Assembly: GCF_017497985.1 (NCBI RefSeq)
Contig: NZ_JAGDFV010000031.1
Span: 1-35,379, forward strand
Origin: Meiothermus sp. CFH 77666
Lineage (GTDB): Bacteria; Deinococcota; Deinococci; Deinococcales; Thermaceae
Direction: 5' to 3'
DNA length: 35,379 nt
The notes below the pieces were generated by a model. It did not search any database. It saw only the letters and a list, made by a program, of their open reading frames with translations, and was not told the DNA's origin. Both the position numbers and the translations under genes were made by a program. Below are positions 25,604 to 33,363 of this stretch, piece by piece; positions within the stretch are counted from its first letter, which is position 1; every line of letters begins with the position of its first letter.

Positions 25604-26542
25604 ATGAAGTTAAGACACATGTTGACTCTATTGCTACTCGCACTGCCTTCACTGGCGGTGGCCCAGGCCGACCCGGTGGTGGCGACGGTGGGTAAGTCCT
25701 CAATCACAAAAAGCCAGTTTGACCTGCAGTTTCGCTTGTTTGTACGCGATGTTTTGCAGCAACGTGGTCAAGCCTACAGCCCCGAGGCCGAAGAAGCCTT
25801 TGCCCCGTTTAAGCCGCAGTATCTGGAGCGGATGGCGCGCGATCAGGCCATTATTTTGGTTGCCGAAAACGCCGGCTTCGCGGCCAAAGATTCCGCGGTG
25901 GATGAGGCCATCGAGGAAGTAAAAGCCCAGTTCGAAAATGAAGAGCAGCTCAACGAGGCCCTCGAGGAGGCCGGCATCCCCAGCCTCGAGGCCTATCGCA
26001 AGCTGGTATACGAGGCCCTGACCTACAATGCCTATCTCGAAAACCTGATCAAGCGCTTACAGACCAGTGAAGCCGCCTTGCGGATGCTGTACCTGGTCTC
26101 CAAGCCCCAGTTCGCGGTGCCGGTGCGCTACTGCTCCTCGCACATCCTGGTCAACACCGCGCAGGAAGCCAATCAGGTGATCGCTCGGCTGGGCAAAGGC
26201 GAAAAGTTTGCCGACCTGGCCCAGGAACTTTCGCAAGACCCCGGCAGCAAGAATGAAGGAGGCGAACTGGGTTGCGAGCCCAAGGGCACCTTTGTAGCAC
26301 CCTTTGAGCTGGCCATGACTGCCTTGAAGCCAGGTGAAACCTCTAGGACTCCGGTCAAAACCGAGTTTGGTTACCATGTAATCTTGCTTAGCAAGGTGGA
26401 AGCAGCGGGTTTCCAGTCCTTTGATCAGGTCAAGGGCGGACTGGAACAAACAGTCAAGAATGCCGCTTTGCAAAAGGTGCTAGACAACATCGTGAGCCGC
26501 ACCCCTACCAGGCTGTTCCCCGAGAACCTACAAACTAGGTAA
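25604..26542 (+). CDS. Secreted parvulin-type peptidyl-prolyl isomerase (PrsA/SurA-like)
   Basis: 312 residues from ATG 25604, chosen because AGGTGGA lies just upstream and a signal peptide follows (MKLRHMLTLLLLALPSLAVA, cleaved before QA). An N-terminal helical chaperone region (about 25-165, rich in Glu and Ala) precedes the parvulin domain: YCSSHILVNTAQEANQVIAR, FADLAQELSQDPGSKNEGGE, then FGYHVILLSKVE. It helps fold proteins in the periplasm or outer envelope. A single cysteine pair in and near the parvulin domain (YCSSH and LGCEPKG) is unusual but may just be structural. Confidence 0.88.
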   Translation: MKLRHMLTLLLLALPSLAVAQADPVVATVGKSSITKSQFDLQFRLFVRDVLQQRGQAYSPEAEEAFAPFKPQYLERMARDQAIILVAENAGFAAKDSAVDEAIEEVKAQFENEEQLNEALEEAGIPSLEAYRKLVYEALTYNAYLENLIKRLQTSEAALRMLYLVSKPQFAVPVRYCSSHILVNTAQEANQVIARLGKGEKFADLAQELSQDPGSKNEGGELGCEPKGTFVAPFELAMTALKPGETSRTPVKTEFGYHVILLSKVEAAGFQSFDQVKGGLEQTVKNAALQKVLDNIVSRTPTRLFPENLQTR

Positions 26543-26595
26543 CGATCCAAAACCGGGACATCCCTCGCCTGGGCCGGGGCTCTTCCCTCAGCTAT

Positions 26596-26712
26596 CGCAC
26601 TCTTCACAGACGTGGCCGCCCATGAAAATGTGGATGCGTCCGGCCCAGAATTACGCACCCAAGCGTGGGCCGGGTCCGGGCTGCGGGTGCTTGGGTTGCG
26701 AGCGCTCTAGCC
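26596..26712 (-). repeat. Diverged hairpin repeat, copy B
   Basis: On the minus strand, from 26712: TAGAGCGCTCG, then CGCAACCCAAGC that pairs with GCTTGGGTGCG across a GC-rich loop (an 11-bp stem with one bulge), TTCTGGGC, GGACGC, GGGCGG and GTGAAGAG, matching copy A at 23788 block by block. The right end overlaps the last bases of the ATPase gene at 26707. Apart from this element the gap 26543-26706 is empty. Confidence 0.65.
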
Positions 26713-27366
26713 TAGCCGCAACTCGGACAAGCCCTGCGCCAGATGTTCGTCGTGGGTAGCCACGATCACGGCTACGCCCAGGTTCTGGGCCAGGCCGAGC
26801 ATGAGCTCCCACACTTTTTCCGCATTGCGCCGATCCAGGCTACCGGTGGGCTCGTCGGCCAGCAAAAGCTTGGGGCGGTTATAAAGTGCTCTGGCCACAG
26901 CAACCCGCTGTCGCTCACCTCCCGAGAGGGCCTTGGGGAGTAAATGGGCCCGGTCTAGCAGCCCTACCCGATTCAGCAACTCCAGTCCCCAGGCAGGGTC
27001 TACCTTACCGGCCAGATACCCTGGAACCAGAATGTTTTCCAGCGCGGTTAGCTCAGCTTGCAGGTAGTGATGCTGAAAGATCAGGCCGGTAAAGTGCAGC
27101 CGTCGCTGCGCCAGCACTTCTTCGCTCAGGCCACGGATGCTCTCACCGTGCCATCGCACATCCCCCGACTGAAGGGCCAACAAACCCGCCAGAAGGTGCA
27201 GCAGGGTGGTTTTGCCACTGCCCGACGGCCCCAGGACGACCCGGATCTCGCCCTCATGCAAGGCAAAACCAAGGTTTTGGAACAGCTCGACCTCGCCATA
27301 GCCAAAACCCAGATGCAGCACCTCCAAGACCGGACTGTTACCTGCTATTGGCAAACCGTTACGCAC
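26707..27366 (-). CDS. ABC transporter ATPase, LolD/MacB-like, orphan
   Basis: About 219 residues. It has Walker A LGPSGSGKTTLLHLLAGLLA, Q-loop LIFQHHYLQAELTALENILV, signature KALSGGERQRVAVARAL, Walker B PKLLLADEPTGSLDRRNAE, then the H-loop VATHDEHLA. The ADEPTGSLD wording is typical of the LolD/MacB/FtsE group that drives lipoprotein release or macrolide-type export. No permease gene is next to it, so its partner is unknown. The start is uncertain: GTG 27366 is chosen because a -10 (TACACT 27380-27375) ends 8 nt before it; TTG 27354 and TTG 27327 are alternatives. It is divergent from, and overlaps the promoter of, the CRP gene. Confidence 0.85.
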   Translation of the reverse strand: MRNGLPIAGNSPVLEVLHLGFGYGEVELFQNLGFALHEGEIRVVLGPSGSGKTTLLHLLAGLLALQSGDVRWHGESIRGLSEEVLAQRRLHFTGLIFQHHYLQAELTALENILVPGYLAGKVDPAWGLELLNRVGLLDRAHLLPKALSGGERQRVAVARALYNRPKLLLADEPTGSLDRRNAEKVWELMLGLAQNLGVAVIVATHDEHLAQGLSELRLG

Positions 27367-27380
27367 CCTTGTAGAGTGTA
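27348..27380. promoter_or_regulatory. Overlapping divergent promoters, CRP gene and ATPase gene
   Basis: For the plus strand: TTGGCA (27348-27353), an 18-bp spacer, TAGAGT (27372-27377), then ATG 27385 after 7 nt. For the minus strand: TACACT at 27380-27375, then GTG 27366. The two -10 boxes share three bases, so polymerase probably cannot use both at once. No clear -35 is seen for the minus direction. Confidence 0.5.
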
Positions 27381-27384
27381 CTTG

Positions 27385-28062
27385 ATGTTGGCCGACACAC
27401 AGGTGCTTGCAAAGACCCCGCTCTTCCAGGGGGTGCCGCCCCAGGCGCTCGAGGTGGCCCGCGAAGCCTTTGTGACCCGTAATTACCCTGCAGGCAAACA
27501 AATTTTCGAGGCGGGCGATATGGGGGCGGCCCTGTACATAGTCCAGAGCGGCCAGGTGCGCATTTACCGAACCTACCTGGATGGCCGTGAACGCATGTTC
27601 GCTTACCTGGGCCCCGGCGAAGTGTTCGGCGAGATGAGCCTGCTGGACGATCAACCCCGCAGCGCTTCTGCCGAGACCACCCTAGATTCGATACTGTTGG
27701 TCTTGTACCAGGATGCCTACTGGAGCCTGGTGCGCAAGTGGCCGGAAATCCTGCACAACCTGGCCACAATCCTGGCTCGCCGCTTGCGCGAGGCCGACCT
27801 CGAGCTCGAGGTGCTGTCCTTTGAAGAAGCCCGTGGCCGGGTGGCTTACGCTCTGACCAAACTGCGCAAGCAACGCTACGGCGATGGGGTCAAGATGAAG
27901 CTGACCCACCAGGAACTGGCCCAGCTCTCCGGAACCAGCCGTGAGACCGTGACGCGTGTGTTGCATGCCCTGCGCGAAGAAGAACTGGTGAAGGTGGGTT
28001 CGGGGTATGTGGAAATCCTGGATCCGGCGGGTCTGGAAGAAGTGTTGTTCGGCTTACGGTAA
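27385..28062 (+). CDS. CRP/FNR-family transcription regulator
   Basis: 225 residues. The N-terminal cyclic-nucleotide-binding-like barrel (about 8-115) has IFEAGDMGAALYIVQSGQVR and GEVFGEMSLLDDQPRSASAE, which keeps the G-E-x-(S/L)-x(2-5)-R-S/T-A ligand loop of cAMP-binding members. The C-terminal winged helix has LTHQELAQLSGTSRETVTRV as its DNA-recognition helix. It could respond to cAMP or, like the Thermus protein SdrP, work without ligand; this cannot be told by eye. No cysteines for an FNR-type cluster are present. ATG 27385 follows a -10 box by 7 nt, so the mRNA is leaderless. Confidence 0.9.
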   Translation: MLADTQVLAKTPLFQGVPPQALEVAREAFVTRNYPAGKQIFEAGDMGAALYIVQSGQVRIYRTYLDGRERMFAYLGPGEVFGEMSLLDDQPRSASAETTLDSILLVLYQDAYWSLVRKWPEILHNLATILARRLREADLELEVLSFEEARGRVAYALTKLRKQRYGDGVKMKLTHQELAQLSGTSRETVTRVLHALREEELVKVGSGYVEILDPAGLEEVLFGLR

Positions 28063-28402
28063 CTACTGTCCTATGTCTCGGGTCTCAAGTCGCAGGCCAA
28101 AAGCCAGCGGTTGCCATACGCTCTAGCCATCGATACGTGTATGGCGTTTGAGCTAGGCTGTGCACCTCCTGGGGCAAATACCCTGTGCAGAACTACGAAC
28201 CAAAACCACGGTAAATACGTCAGCCTGCTGTTATGGTTTGACAAAAAACAATCTCAAGAGAGACTCTTTGCATCAATGCCGGTTTATCCTTTATGATTCA
28301 CTTCGTCCTCATCTATGCCTCAGATAGCCCTCTCGATTCGTGCTGCCGACTTTACCCGCTTGGGTGAGCAGGTGTTTAGCTGTGCCCGCATAAGGTTTAG
28401 AG
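28063..28402. other. Gene-free stretch
   Basis: No gene can be supported here. A perfect -35-like TTGACA occurs at 28238-28243, but the matching -10 region (AGACTC) is poor. A 61-codon frame at 28111-28296 has no ribosome site and a composition unlike the neighbouring proteins. Confidence 0.6.
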
Positions 28403-28582
28403 ATGAATCCAGGCCACGCTAGAAAATCATGCTCCGAGCGCAATACCCGAATGATTTTCGATCATGCCATTATCCAAAACATAGGCGGGAGGTACTTAGC
28501 TCTTGGCGTGGGTTCGGGGGTGCCTAAGGGTGATGATCTGGAGAATGCTGCCCTAAGGGAGATATATGCGCTTGCGGGCTGA
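28403..28582 (+). pseudogene. Possible Nudix-box-like remnant, 59 codons
   Basis: ATG 28403 (AAGG 7 nt upstream) to TGA 28582. The last 33 residues read GGRYLALGVGSGVPKGDDL then [13 protein letters not shown], which resembles a Nudix motif (L-P-K-G-x-x-E-x-G-E...A-A-x-R-E-x-x-E-E-x-G) with a short deletion and with the catalytic Glu pair replaced by A-L-A. This would be a decayed or truncated Nudix hydrolase, or a coincidental small frame. Its end overlaps the comB start by 17 nt, so if translated it could couple to comB. Confidence 0.3.
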
Positions 28583-29321
28583 TCTGGTTCCCCAGGACAA
28601 TCTGACCTATCAGGATGTGGTACTAGTGGTGGACGTAATCCGGGCCACTACTACCGCCACGGCTTATTTAGAAGCGGGCGCTGATAGCTTGTACCTGACA
28701 GCGAGCCTGGAGAGCGCCCGGGCCTTTCGGGATGCGGATGTGGTTCTGGCGGGCGAGGAAGGGGGCCTCAAGCCTGCGGGCTTTGATTACGGCAACTCGC
28801 CCAGGGAGGCCAAGGAGGCGCCGGTGGGGGGCAAAGTGGTGGTGCTGAGTACGACCAATGGCACCCGTACCGCGCACCTGGCGGCCCGCAGCGCCAAGCA
28901 TGTCTTGCTGGCCTCGCTCTACAATGCCCACGCCGCAGCTCGTCTGGCCCACCAGCTTGCCACAGAAGAAGTGGCGATTCTCTGCGCGGGTAAGGAGGGC
29001 CGGATTGGCCTGGATGACGTGTATACAGCGGGGGTGCTGGCTGAGTTTTTGCAGATCATGGGATCGTATGAACTCGAGGATGGCGCGCTCACAGCCCTCA
29101 CGACCCGTCGCGCCTATCCCGATCCGCTGGAGCCGCTGCACCTGTCCGGCGCAGCCCAGGCCCTGCGGCAGGTAGGGCTGGAAGCCGATGTGCCTTTTTG
29201 CGCCCAGATTGCCGCTTCTCCTGCGGTGGGGGTGCTCGAGGGGCGGGTGGGCGATGCCCTGATTTTCAAAAGAGCCCAGCGTCCAGCGAACAGCAGTCAG
29301 AGCCAGATTCCAACGGTCTGA
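28566..29321 (+). CDS. comB: ComB-like 2-phosphosulfolactate phosphatase
   Basis: 251 residues. The family landmarks are in order: [20 protein letters not shown] (19-38), the acidic [21 protein letters not shown] (61-81), [17 protein letters not shown] (91-107), and a C-terminal D-D-V-Y-T-A-G region. ComB is a Mg-dependent phosphatase that makes sulfolactate from phosphosulfolactate in the coenzyme M or sulfolactate route. Isolated comB genes are common in bacteria that do not make coenzyme M, so the true substrate here is uncertain. GGGAG 4-8 nt upstream supports ATG 28566. Confidence 0.88.
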   Translation: MRLRADLVPQDNLTYQDVVLVVDVIRATTTATAYLEAGADSLYLTASLESARAFRDADVVLAGEEGGLKPAGFDYGNSPREAKEAPVGGKVVVLSTTNGTRTAHLAARSAKHVLLASLYNAHAAARLAHQLATEEVAILCAGKEGRIGLDDVYTAGVLAEFLQIMGSYELEDGALTALTTRRAYPDPLEPLHLSGAAQALRQVGLEADVPFCAQIAASPAVGVLEGRVGDALIFKRAQRPANSSQSQIPTV

Positions 29322-29497
29322 ACCTGGCAGGGGCGGTGGACAATCCGCTCAGCACTGCCTGCGGGCTGCTTATCCCCCGAGATGATCCGATGCCTGCATC
29401 GCAAGAGGGAACACCCGCCCAAAAGCACCACAGGCTTTGATATTTGTGAAGCCGGTAGCATCTTGAATCTGGCACAAGGGTTGTGGAGGTAGGGTAA

Positions 29498-29533
29498 ATG
29501 CACCGCGTCTACCACCCTCCCGCCGTACAATAA
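29498..29533 (+). CDS. Possible 11-codon upstream frame
   Basis: GGAGG at 29485-29489 precedes ATG 29498, which begins the 11-residue frame MHRVYHPPAVQ with stop TAA 29531-29533. The frame ends 7 nt before the diguanylate cyclase ATG. GGAGG can pair with CCTCC at 29516-29520, hiding the ribosome site. It may be chance; its strong ribosome site is the only support. The rest of 29322-29540 shows nothing. Confidence 0.25.
   Translation: MHRVYHPPAVQ
29526..29531 (+). promoter_or_regulatory. -10 box (TACAAT) for the diguanylate cyclase
   Basis: TACAAT ends 9 nt before ATG 29541, placing the start about 2-3 nt ahead of the codon; no ribosome site is present. No good -35 was found. Confidence 0.45.
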
Positions 29534-29540
29534 ACCGTTC

Positions 29541-30584
29541 ATGTTTCGATGGATTTCCGATCACGAGCGACAAGAAACCCAGATGCGGGGTTACTATATC
29601 CCTCTTCTGATTCTGGGGGCGGCCGCTGCGCTGATTGGGCGGCTCATGTCTAGCGGAGAGACCTGGGTAGACTTCGTGTTCTTGCCGGCAATGAGCGTGA
29701 GCCTTTCGCTGCTGGCGGTTTTGTTGAGCCTGCGGCGTGTCTCCATCACCACCGTCAAGTTGTCTTTGCTGGGGATTATCTGCATTTACCAGTTGGTTTC
29801 GTTTTCGGATTTCACCTTTGCGGGCAGGCTTTATACCGAAGGTCTAAGCGCCACAGCCCTTTGGTTTCCGGTGGTTTTCCCGGTGGCTTTTGTGTTTTTG
29901 CCAGCCTGGACAGCCCTGCGTTTTTCAGTATTTTTTTACTTGCTGACCGTGTTGATTGGCCTACTGGGTTTTTACGTTACCCCGCAAGTAGACCAGCGGG
30001 CGCTCAACACTGTGGTTCAGTTTTACCTGGCCAGCCTGGCTTTTTTGTACACGCAGGCCATTTATGCCCGCTACCGTGAGCAGTATGTGGATATGCACCA
30101 GATTGCCCATACCGATCCTCTTACCAGGATTGCCAATCGGCGGCTCATGCAGGATTTGCTGGAAAAAAGCTGTGAGGTTGCCAGGACTGAGAAAACGGGT
30201 TTCGTGGTGCTATTGATTGACCTGGATCACTTCAAGCGTATCAACGATTTGTATGGACACTCAGTAGGCGACCAGGTCTTGCGTGAGGTTGCATCGCTTT
30301 TGCAGGGGGTTTTGCGCCAAGAACAGAGCCTGGCTCGTTGGGGTGGCGAGGAGTTTATGGTTTTGGCTCCCAAGACCGATATGCACCAGGCCCAAGAGCT
30401 CGCCAAACGCATCGCCGGGTCGCTGGCCAGCACCAAGTTGGTAGGACAGCTTGAGGTCAGTGCCAGCATAGGCCTGGCGACATACCGCGAGGGCGATAGC
30501 AGCGATACGGTGGTTCGCCGGGCAGATGCCGCCATGTACCGTGCCAAGGCTTCGGGGCGCAACCGCGTTGAGGCGGAGGCTTGA
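29541..30584 (+). CDS. Membrane-bound GGDEF diguanylate cyclase
   Basis: 347 residues. Six or so hydrophobic helices (about 18-37, 44-65, 73-92, 102-120, 126-148 and 158-178) make a membrane sensor region without a known ligand domain. A short linker leads to the GGDEF domain (about 187-345): HTDPLTRIANRRLMQDLLEK, VLLIDLDHFKRINDLYGHSV, and the catalytic ARWGGEEFMVLAP. It makes cyclic di-GMP from GTP. The product-inhibition site R-x-x-D upstream of GGEEF is R-Q-E-Q here, so feedback is probably lost. It ends with YRAKASGRNRVE, the usual family ending. Confidence 0.92.
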   Translation: MFRWISDHERQETQMRGYYIPLLILGAAAALIGRLMSSGETWVDFVFLPAMSVSLSLLAVLLSLRRVSITTVKLSLLGIICIYQLVSFSDFTFAGRLYTEGLSATALWFPVVFPVAFVFLPAWTALRFSVFFYLLTVLIGLLGFYVTPQVDQRALNTVVQFYLASLAFLYTQAIYARYREQYVDMHQIAHTDPLTRIANRRLMQDLLEKSCEVARTEKTGFVVLLIDLDHFKRINDLYGHSVGDQVLREVASLLQGVLRQEQSLARWGGEEFMVLAPKTDMHQAQELAKRIAGSLASTKLVGQLEVSASIGLATYREGDSSDTVVRRADAAMYRAKASGRNRVEAEA

Positions 30585-30626
30585 TAAGAAAGGTGGCTGA
30601 ATATCGCTCTACAAAAAACAAGTCGG

Positions 30627-32921
30627 TTAGGGTTCTAACACATCAATCACCCCAAGACTGGCCTTGCTGCTGAGGTCGTAGAGGAAAACGGATTGCCCCA
30701 GCGCAACGATATCACCAGGCTTAACGTCGGCAGTAAAGGTTGCCAGGCGCAAATTGCCGGGGCTGTGCTCGAGCTGCGCTCCTTCCGGTAAGGGGGCGAA
30801 TCGCAAGCGCTCGAGGATGGTCTCGCCCGTGGCCAGACCCAAGTCGGTTGTTTCGACCAGTAGTAGCATTCGTCTACGTTGTTCGGGACGCCCACCCAGG
30901 TAGCGCACGCACACCAACGGTACAGGAACCCCCTCGAGGGCCGAAAAGGTGATTTCCCCGAGAGGCTTTGCTACGGCATCCTCGAGCTGAACAGGCTGCT
31001 CGAAGAGGATTCGGTTACCTGGTTCGAGCAGGCCTTCGCTGGTTCGGGCTCGAATGCCCTGGGGCAGTTGTAAAAGCCGCAGCCCCCCTTTGGAAAGCAT
31101 CAAGCCCATTCCCAGCAAGACCGGGAGATTGAGTTTCTTGCCCAAATCAATCACGTCCAGGCCCCCCAGGTCAAAGCTGACCGGGCGGCTGCTGCTCGAG
31201 GCAAAGGTGGCCTTGCCCCAACGGATCAGGGTAGCTTGTCTTGGATTGATCACCTCGAAACTCCCAATCAGCCCTTCCTCGCTGTAGAGTCGTGCAGCTC
31301 GGTTAAAAGGCAGGATAGCACCTACCTCGAGGGACTCCTGGGTCAGCAGCGTTACGCCTTCGGGAAGTTCCTCAACCTGCGCCCCGGTACTGCTGCCCAT
31401 CAGGAGCAGCCCCCGTAGCAGTGGATTGGCCCACAACAAACCCAGGTCTACCAGCTGGCCTTCTTTGAGCTCGAGCTGCCTTGGCCCATCTACAGGGGTC
31501 AGCAAGGACGCATAGGGCGATGGAAACTCCGTAGTGGAGGTTGGAATGCGTTGCCTACGTCGGGGTCTTTGCCTCTGCCAGAGCCATCCACCCCCCAGGG
31601 CCAGTGGGAGAAGGGCGGCCAGCAGCCACCCGAGCCACCTCCCCTGGGTGCTTGGGCCTAGTAGGGGGGGTCTGGGCAACGCGAGCCTTGCTCCTCTCGG
31701 GGTTCCGATGTTCCAATCCACCTGCTCGAGGCCCCTGCCGTCGCCGATACCCTGATTGAGCAGCTCGATTGCTACCGATTGTCCCGGTCTCAGGCGAACC
31801 GGCCCCGCTTTTCCATTGAAGCGAACCTGTAGCCCTTGTGGAAGGTTCTCGAGGTCTACCGTGATGGGCTCGATAGCCCATTCGTTGCCTTCCAGGCGGT
31901 ACTTGAAGATGCCCTTGCGACCTGGGTTTAGCGCCCCGTTGCTACCTTCCAGCAAGACCAGGCGGTACAGGGCCCCCGGATTAAAGGTGAACCGGACTGG
32001 AATTGCCGCCGGGGTGACCACGGTTCCGGGCGGGCCGGATAGCACCAGATACCCCCCGTAATTGCCATCGGGCAAGGAACTTGTCTGACTCAGACGAAAG
32101 CTGAGCGGTGTTTGCTCCAATACCAGGGTTGTGGGTTCGATCTCCAGGCGGCCTCTGGCTTCGTCCTGATAGAAAAGCGTCAGGGGAACACTCGGCCCCA
32201 GAAAACGTACTTCCAGCTCCACCCGACGAGCGCTGGGCTCGAGCTTGAAGTTGCCCAGATCTACCTGACCGGGCGATACCCTGGCATGGGCAAAAGTCGG
32301 TACGACCCCCACCGCTGCACTGATAGCGCAGGCCAGAGGAAAGCTGGCGAACGCCGCCTGAATATCCTCTGGCACGGCCTGGCCCAGGCCCACGTAGTAG
32401 AGGAAGTCGTGAGGGCCGCGCTTGGATGCGTATGCTTGCAACACCTGGTTCAGGCTGGGTCGCTGGCGATCATTGTCAATGCCGTCGGTAAGCACATAAA
32501 CCACATTCCCTACGGTTGGGTCTGCGGGAAGTTCGATGAAGATGTCTTGAAGGCTGCGGTAGAGCCAGGTGTTGGCCCCGTTGGCCTCGAGGCCACTGAT
32601 GTAGCTTTCCAGGCCCTGACGTTCCTCCGGCAAGCGAAAACGGGCGGTTGGCGTTGCTCCTTGATTGAAGGGCGTGATCCACACTTCGGCCCTGCCCCGA
32701 ACAGCCCTGACGAAGTCCAGCAGCTTTTCCTGGAGCTGGGGAAATATGACTGCTCGACCATTCCCACGCCCCACCATCGAGGCCGACGTATCCACTAAAA
32801 AGCTATAGCGAAAGAAGGCCGGGGGCGGCTGCTCGGAAGCCAATGCTTTGGGGGTGCAATCCTGGGCATAGGCCAGACCCAATGCAAGCATCCATACTGC
32901 AATCCAGCGTGCTGAATACAT
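30627..32921 (-). CDS. Large vWA-domain membrane protein, 764 residues
   Basis: A signal peptide (MYSARWIAVWMLALGLAYAQ) is followed by a von Willebrand A domain (about 35-200) with the metal-site motif D-T-S-A-S, then T-P-F and VYVLTDGIDNDRQ supplying the further ligands. Next come about 220 residues of beta-rich sheets with repeats of the type L-x-L-E-Q-T-P-L-S. One transmembrane helix (about 430-446, GWLLAALLPLALGGGWLW) follows, then a basic RQRPRRRQR stop-transfer and about 300 residues of cytoplasmic, mostly beta sequence without a recognised domain. It probably senses or binds something outside and signals within. The role is unknown. ATG 32921 lies 8 nt after a -10 box. Confidence 0.75.
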   Translation of the reverse strand: MYSARWIAVWMLALGLAYAQDCTPKALASEQPPPAFFRYSFLVDTSASMVGRGNGRAVIFPQLQEKLLDFVRAVRGRAEVWITPFNQGATPTARFRLPEERQGLESYISGLEANGANTWLYRSLQDIFIELPADPTVGNVVYVLTDGIDNDRQRPSLNQVLQAYASKRGPHDFLYYVGLGQAVPEDIQAAFASFPLACAISAAVGVVPTFAHARVSPGQVDLGNFKLEPSARRVELEVRFLGPSVPLTLFYQDEARGRLEIEPTTLVLEQTPLSFRLSQTSSLPDGNYGGYLVLSGPPGTVVTPAAIPVRFTFNPGALYRLVLLEGSNGALNPGRKGIFKYRLEGNEWAIEPITVDLENLPQGLQVRFNGKAGPVRLRPGQSVAIELLNQGIGDGRGLEQVDWNIGTPRGARLALPRPPLLGPSTQGRWLGWLLAALLPLALGGGWLWQRQRPRRRQRIPTSTTEFPSPYASLLTPVDGPRQLELKEGQLVDLGLLWANPLLRGLLLMGSSTGAQVEELPEGVTLLTQESLEVGAILPFNRAARLYSEEGLIGSFEVINPRQATLIRWGKATFASSSSRPVSFDLGGLDVIDLGKKLNLPVLLGMGLMLSKGGLRLLQLPQGIRARTSEGLLEPGNRILFEQPVQLEDAVAKPLGEITFSALEGVPVPLVCVRYLGGRPEQRRRMLLLVETTDLGLATGETILERLRFAPLPEGAQLEHSPGNLRLATFTADVKPGDIVALGQSVFLYDLSSKASLGVIDVLEP

Positions 32922-32929
32922 GATTAAGC

Positions 32930-32958
32930 ACTATATTCGTCACAGGGCACAGATTCAA
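32930..32958 (-). promoter_or_regulatory. vWA gene promoter (TTGAAT-N17-TATAGT), leaderless
   Basis: On the minus strand TTGAAT occupies 32958-32953, then a 17-bp spacer, then TATAGT at 32935-32930. The ATG at 32921 begins 8 nt after the box, so transcription starts within 1-2 nt of it. This is one of the clearest leaderless promoters in the window. Confidence 0.75.
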
Positions 32959-32969
32959 ACGGACTGACT

Positions 32970-32990
32970 AAACAGGGTGTGTCCCTGTTT
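32970..32990. repeat. Perfect 8-bp inverted repeat next to the vWA promoter
   Basis: AAACAGGG (32970-32977), loop TGTGT, CCCTGTTT (32983-32990). It ends 12 nt upstream of the -35 box, a common place for an activator or repressor site. No regulator is identified. The remaining gap 32991-33363 shows no gene or RNA that I can support. Confidence 0.55.
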
Positions 32991-33363
32991 CAACCAGCCT
33001 CAACAACCCCAACTCGCCGTGAAACCCCTCTGGATGCCGATCACCATAGCGGCACTGACCTTCCGGCGCAGACCGAGTACCCCTACGGGGGCTTGGATAG
33101 AGCTTTGTGCAGCACCCCAAGGGGGATTGACCGTCTAGGTTCATTGGTTGATTTTGGGACGCACCCGACTAAACATTTACCCAAGTACCAGCTACAAGGT
33201 TGACGTTTTCAGTAACTGAGTGGACGTTGAGCATTATGCTTTGGCCAGAAAACAACACAACTCGATTGCTGCCATTGCAGTAAGCCGAGGCACAGTGCGT
33301 TAGGAGCCACAACAAAGTTTCTGTGGGAATGCCCTGCCCGCCTCTTGAGGGTCAAGCGGGGCC

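Noticed and set aside
28111-28296. 61-codon frame between the CRP gene and comB
   Set aside because: No start or ribosome site support and no protein-like pattern.
32979-33203. 74-codon plus-strand frame between the vWA gene and asnS
   Set aside because: It overlaps the inverted repeat, has no ribosome site and a composition of random GC-rich sequence.
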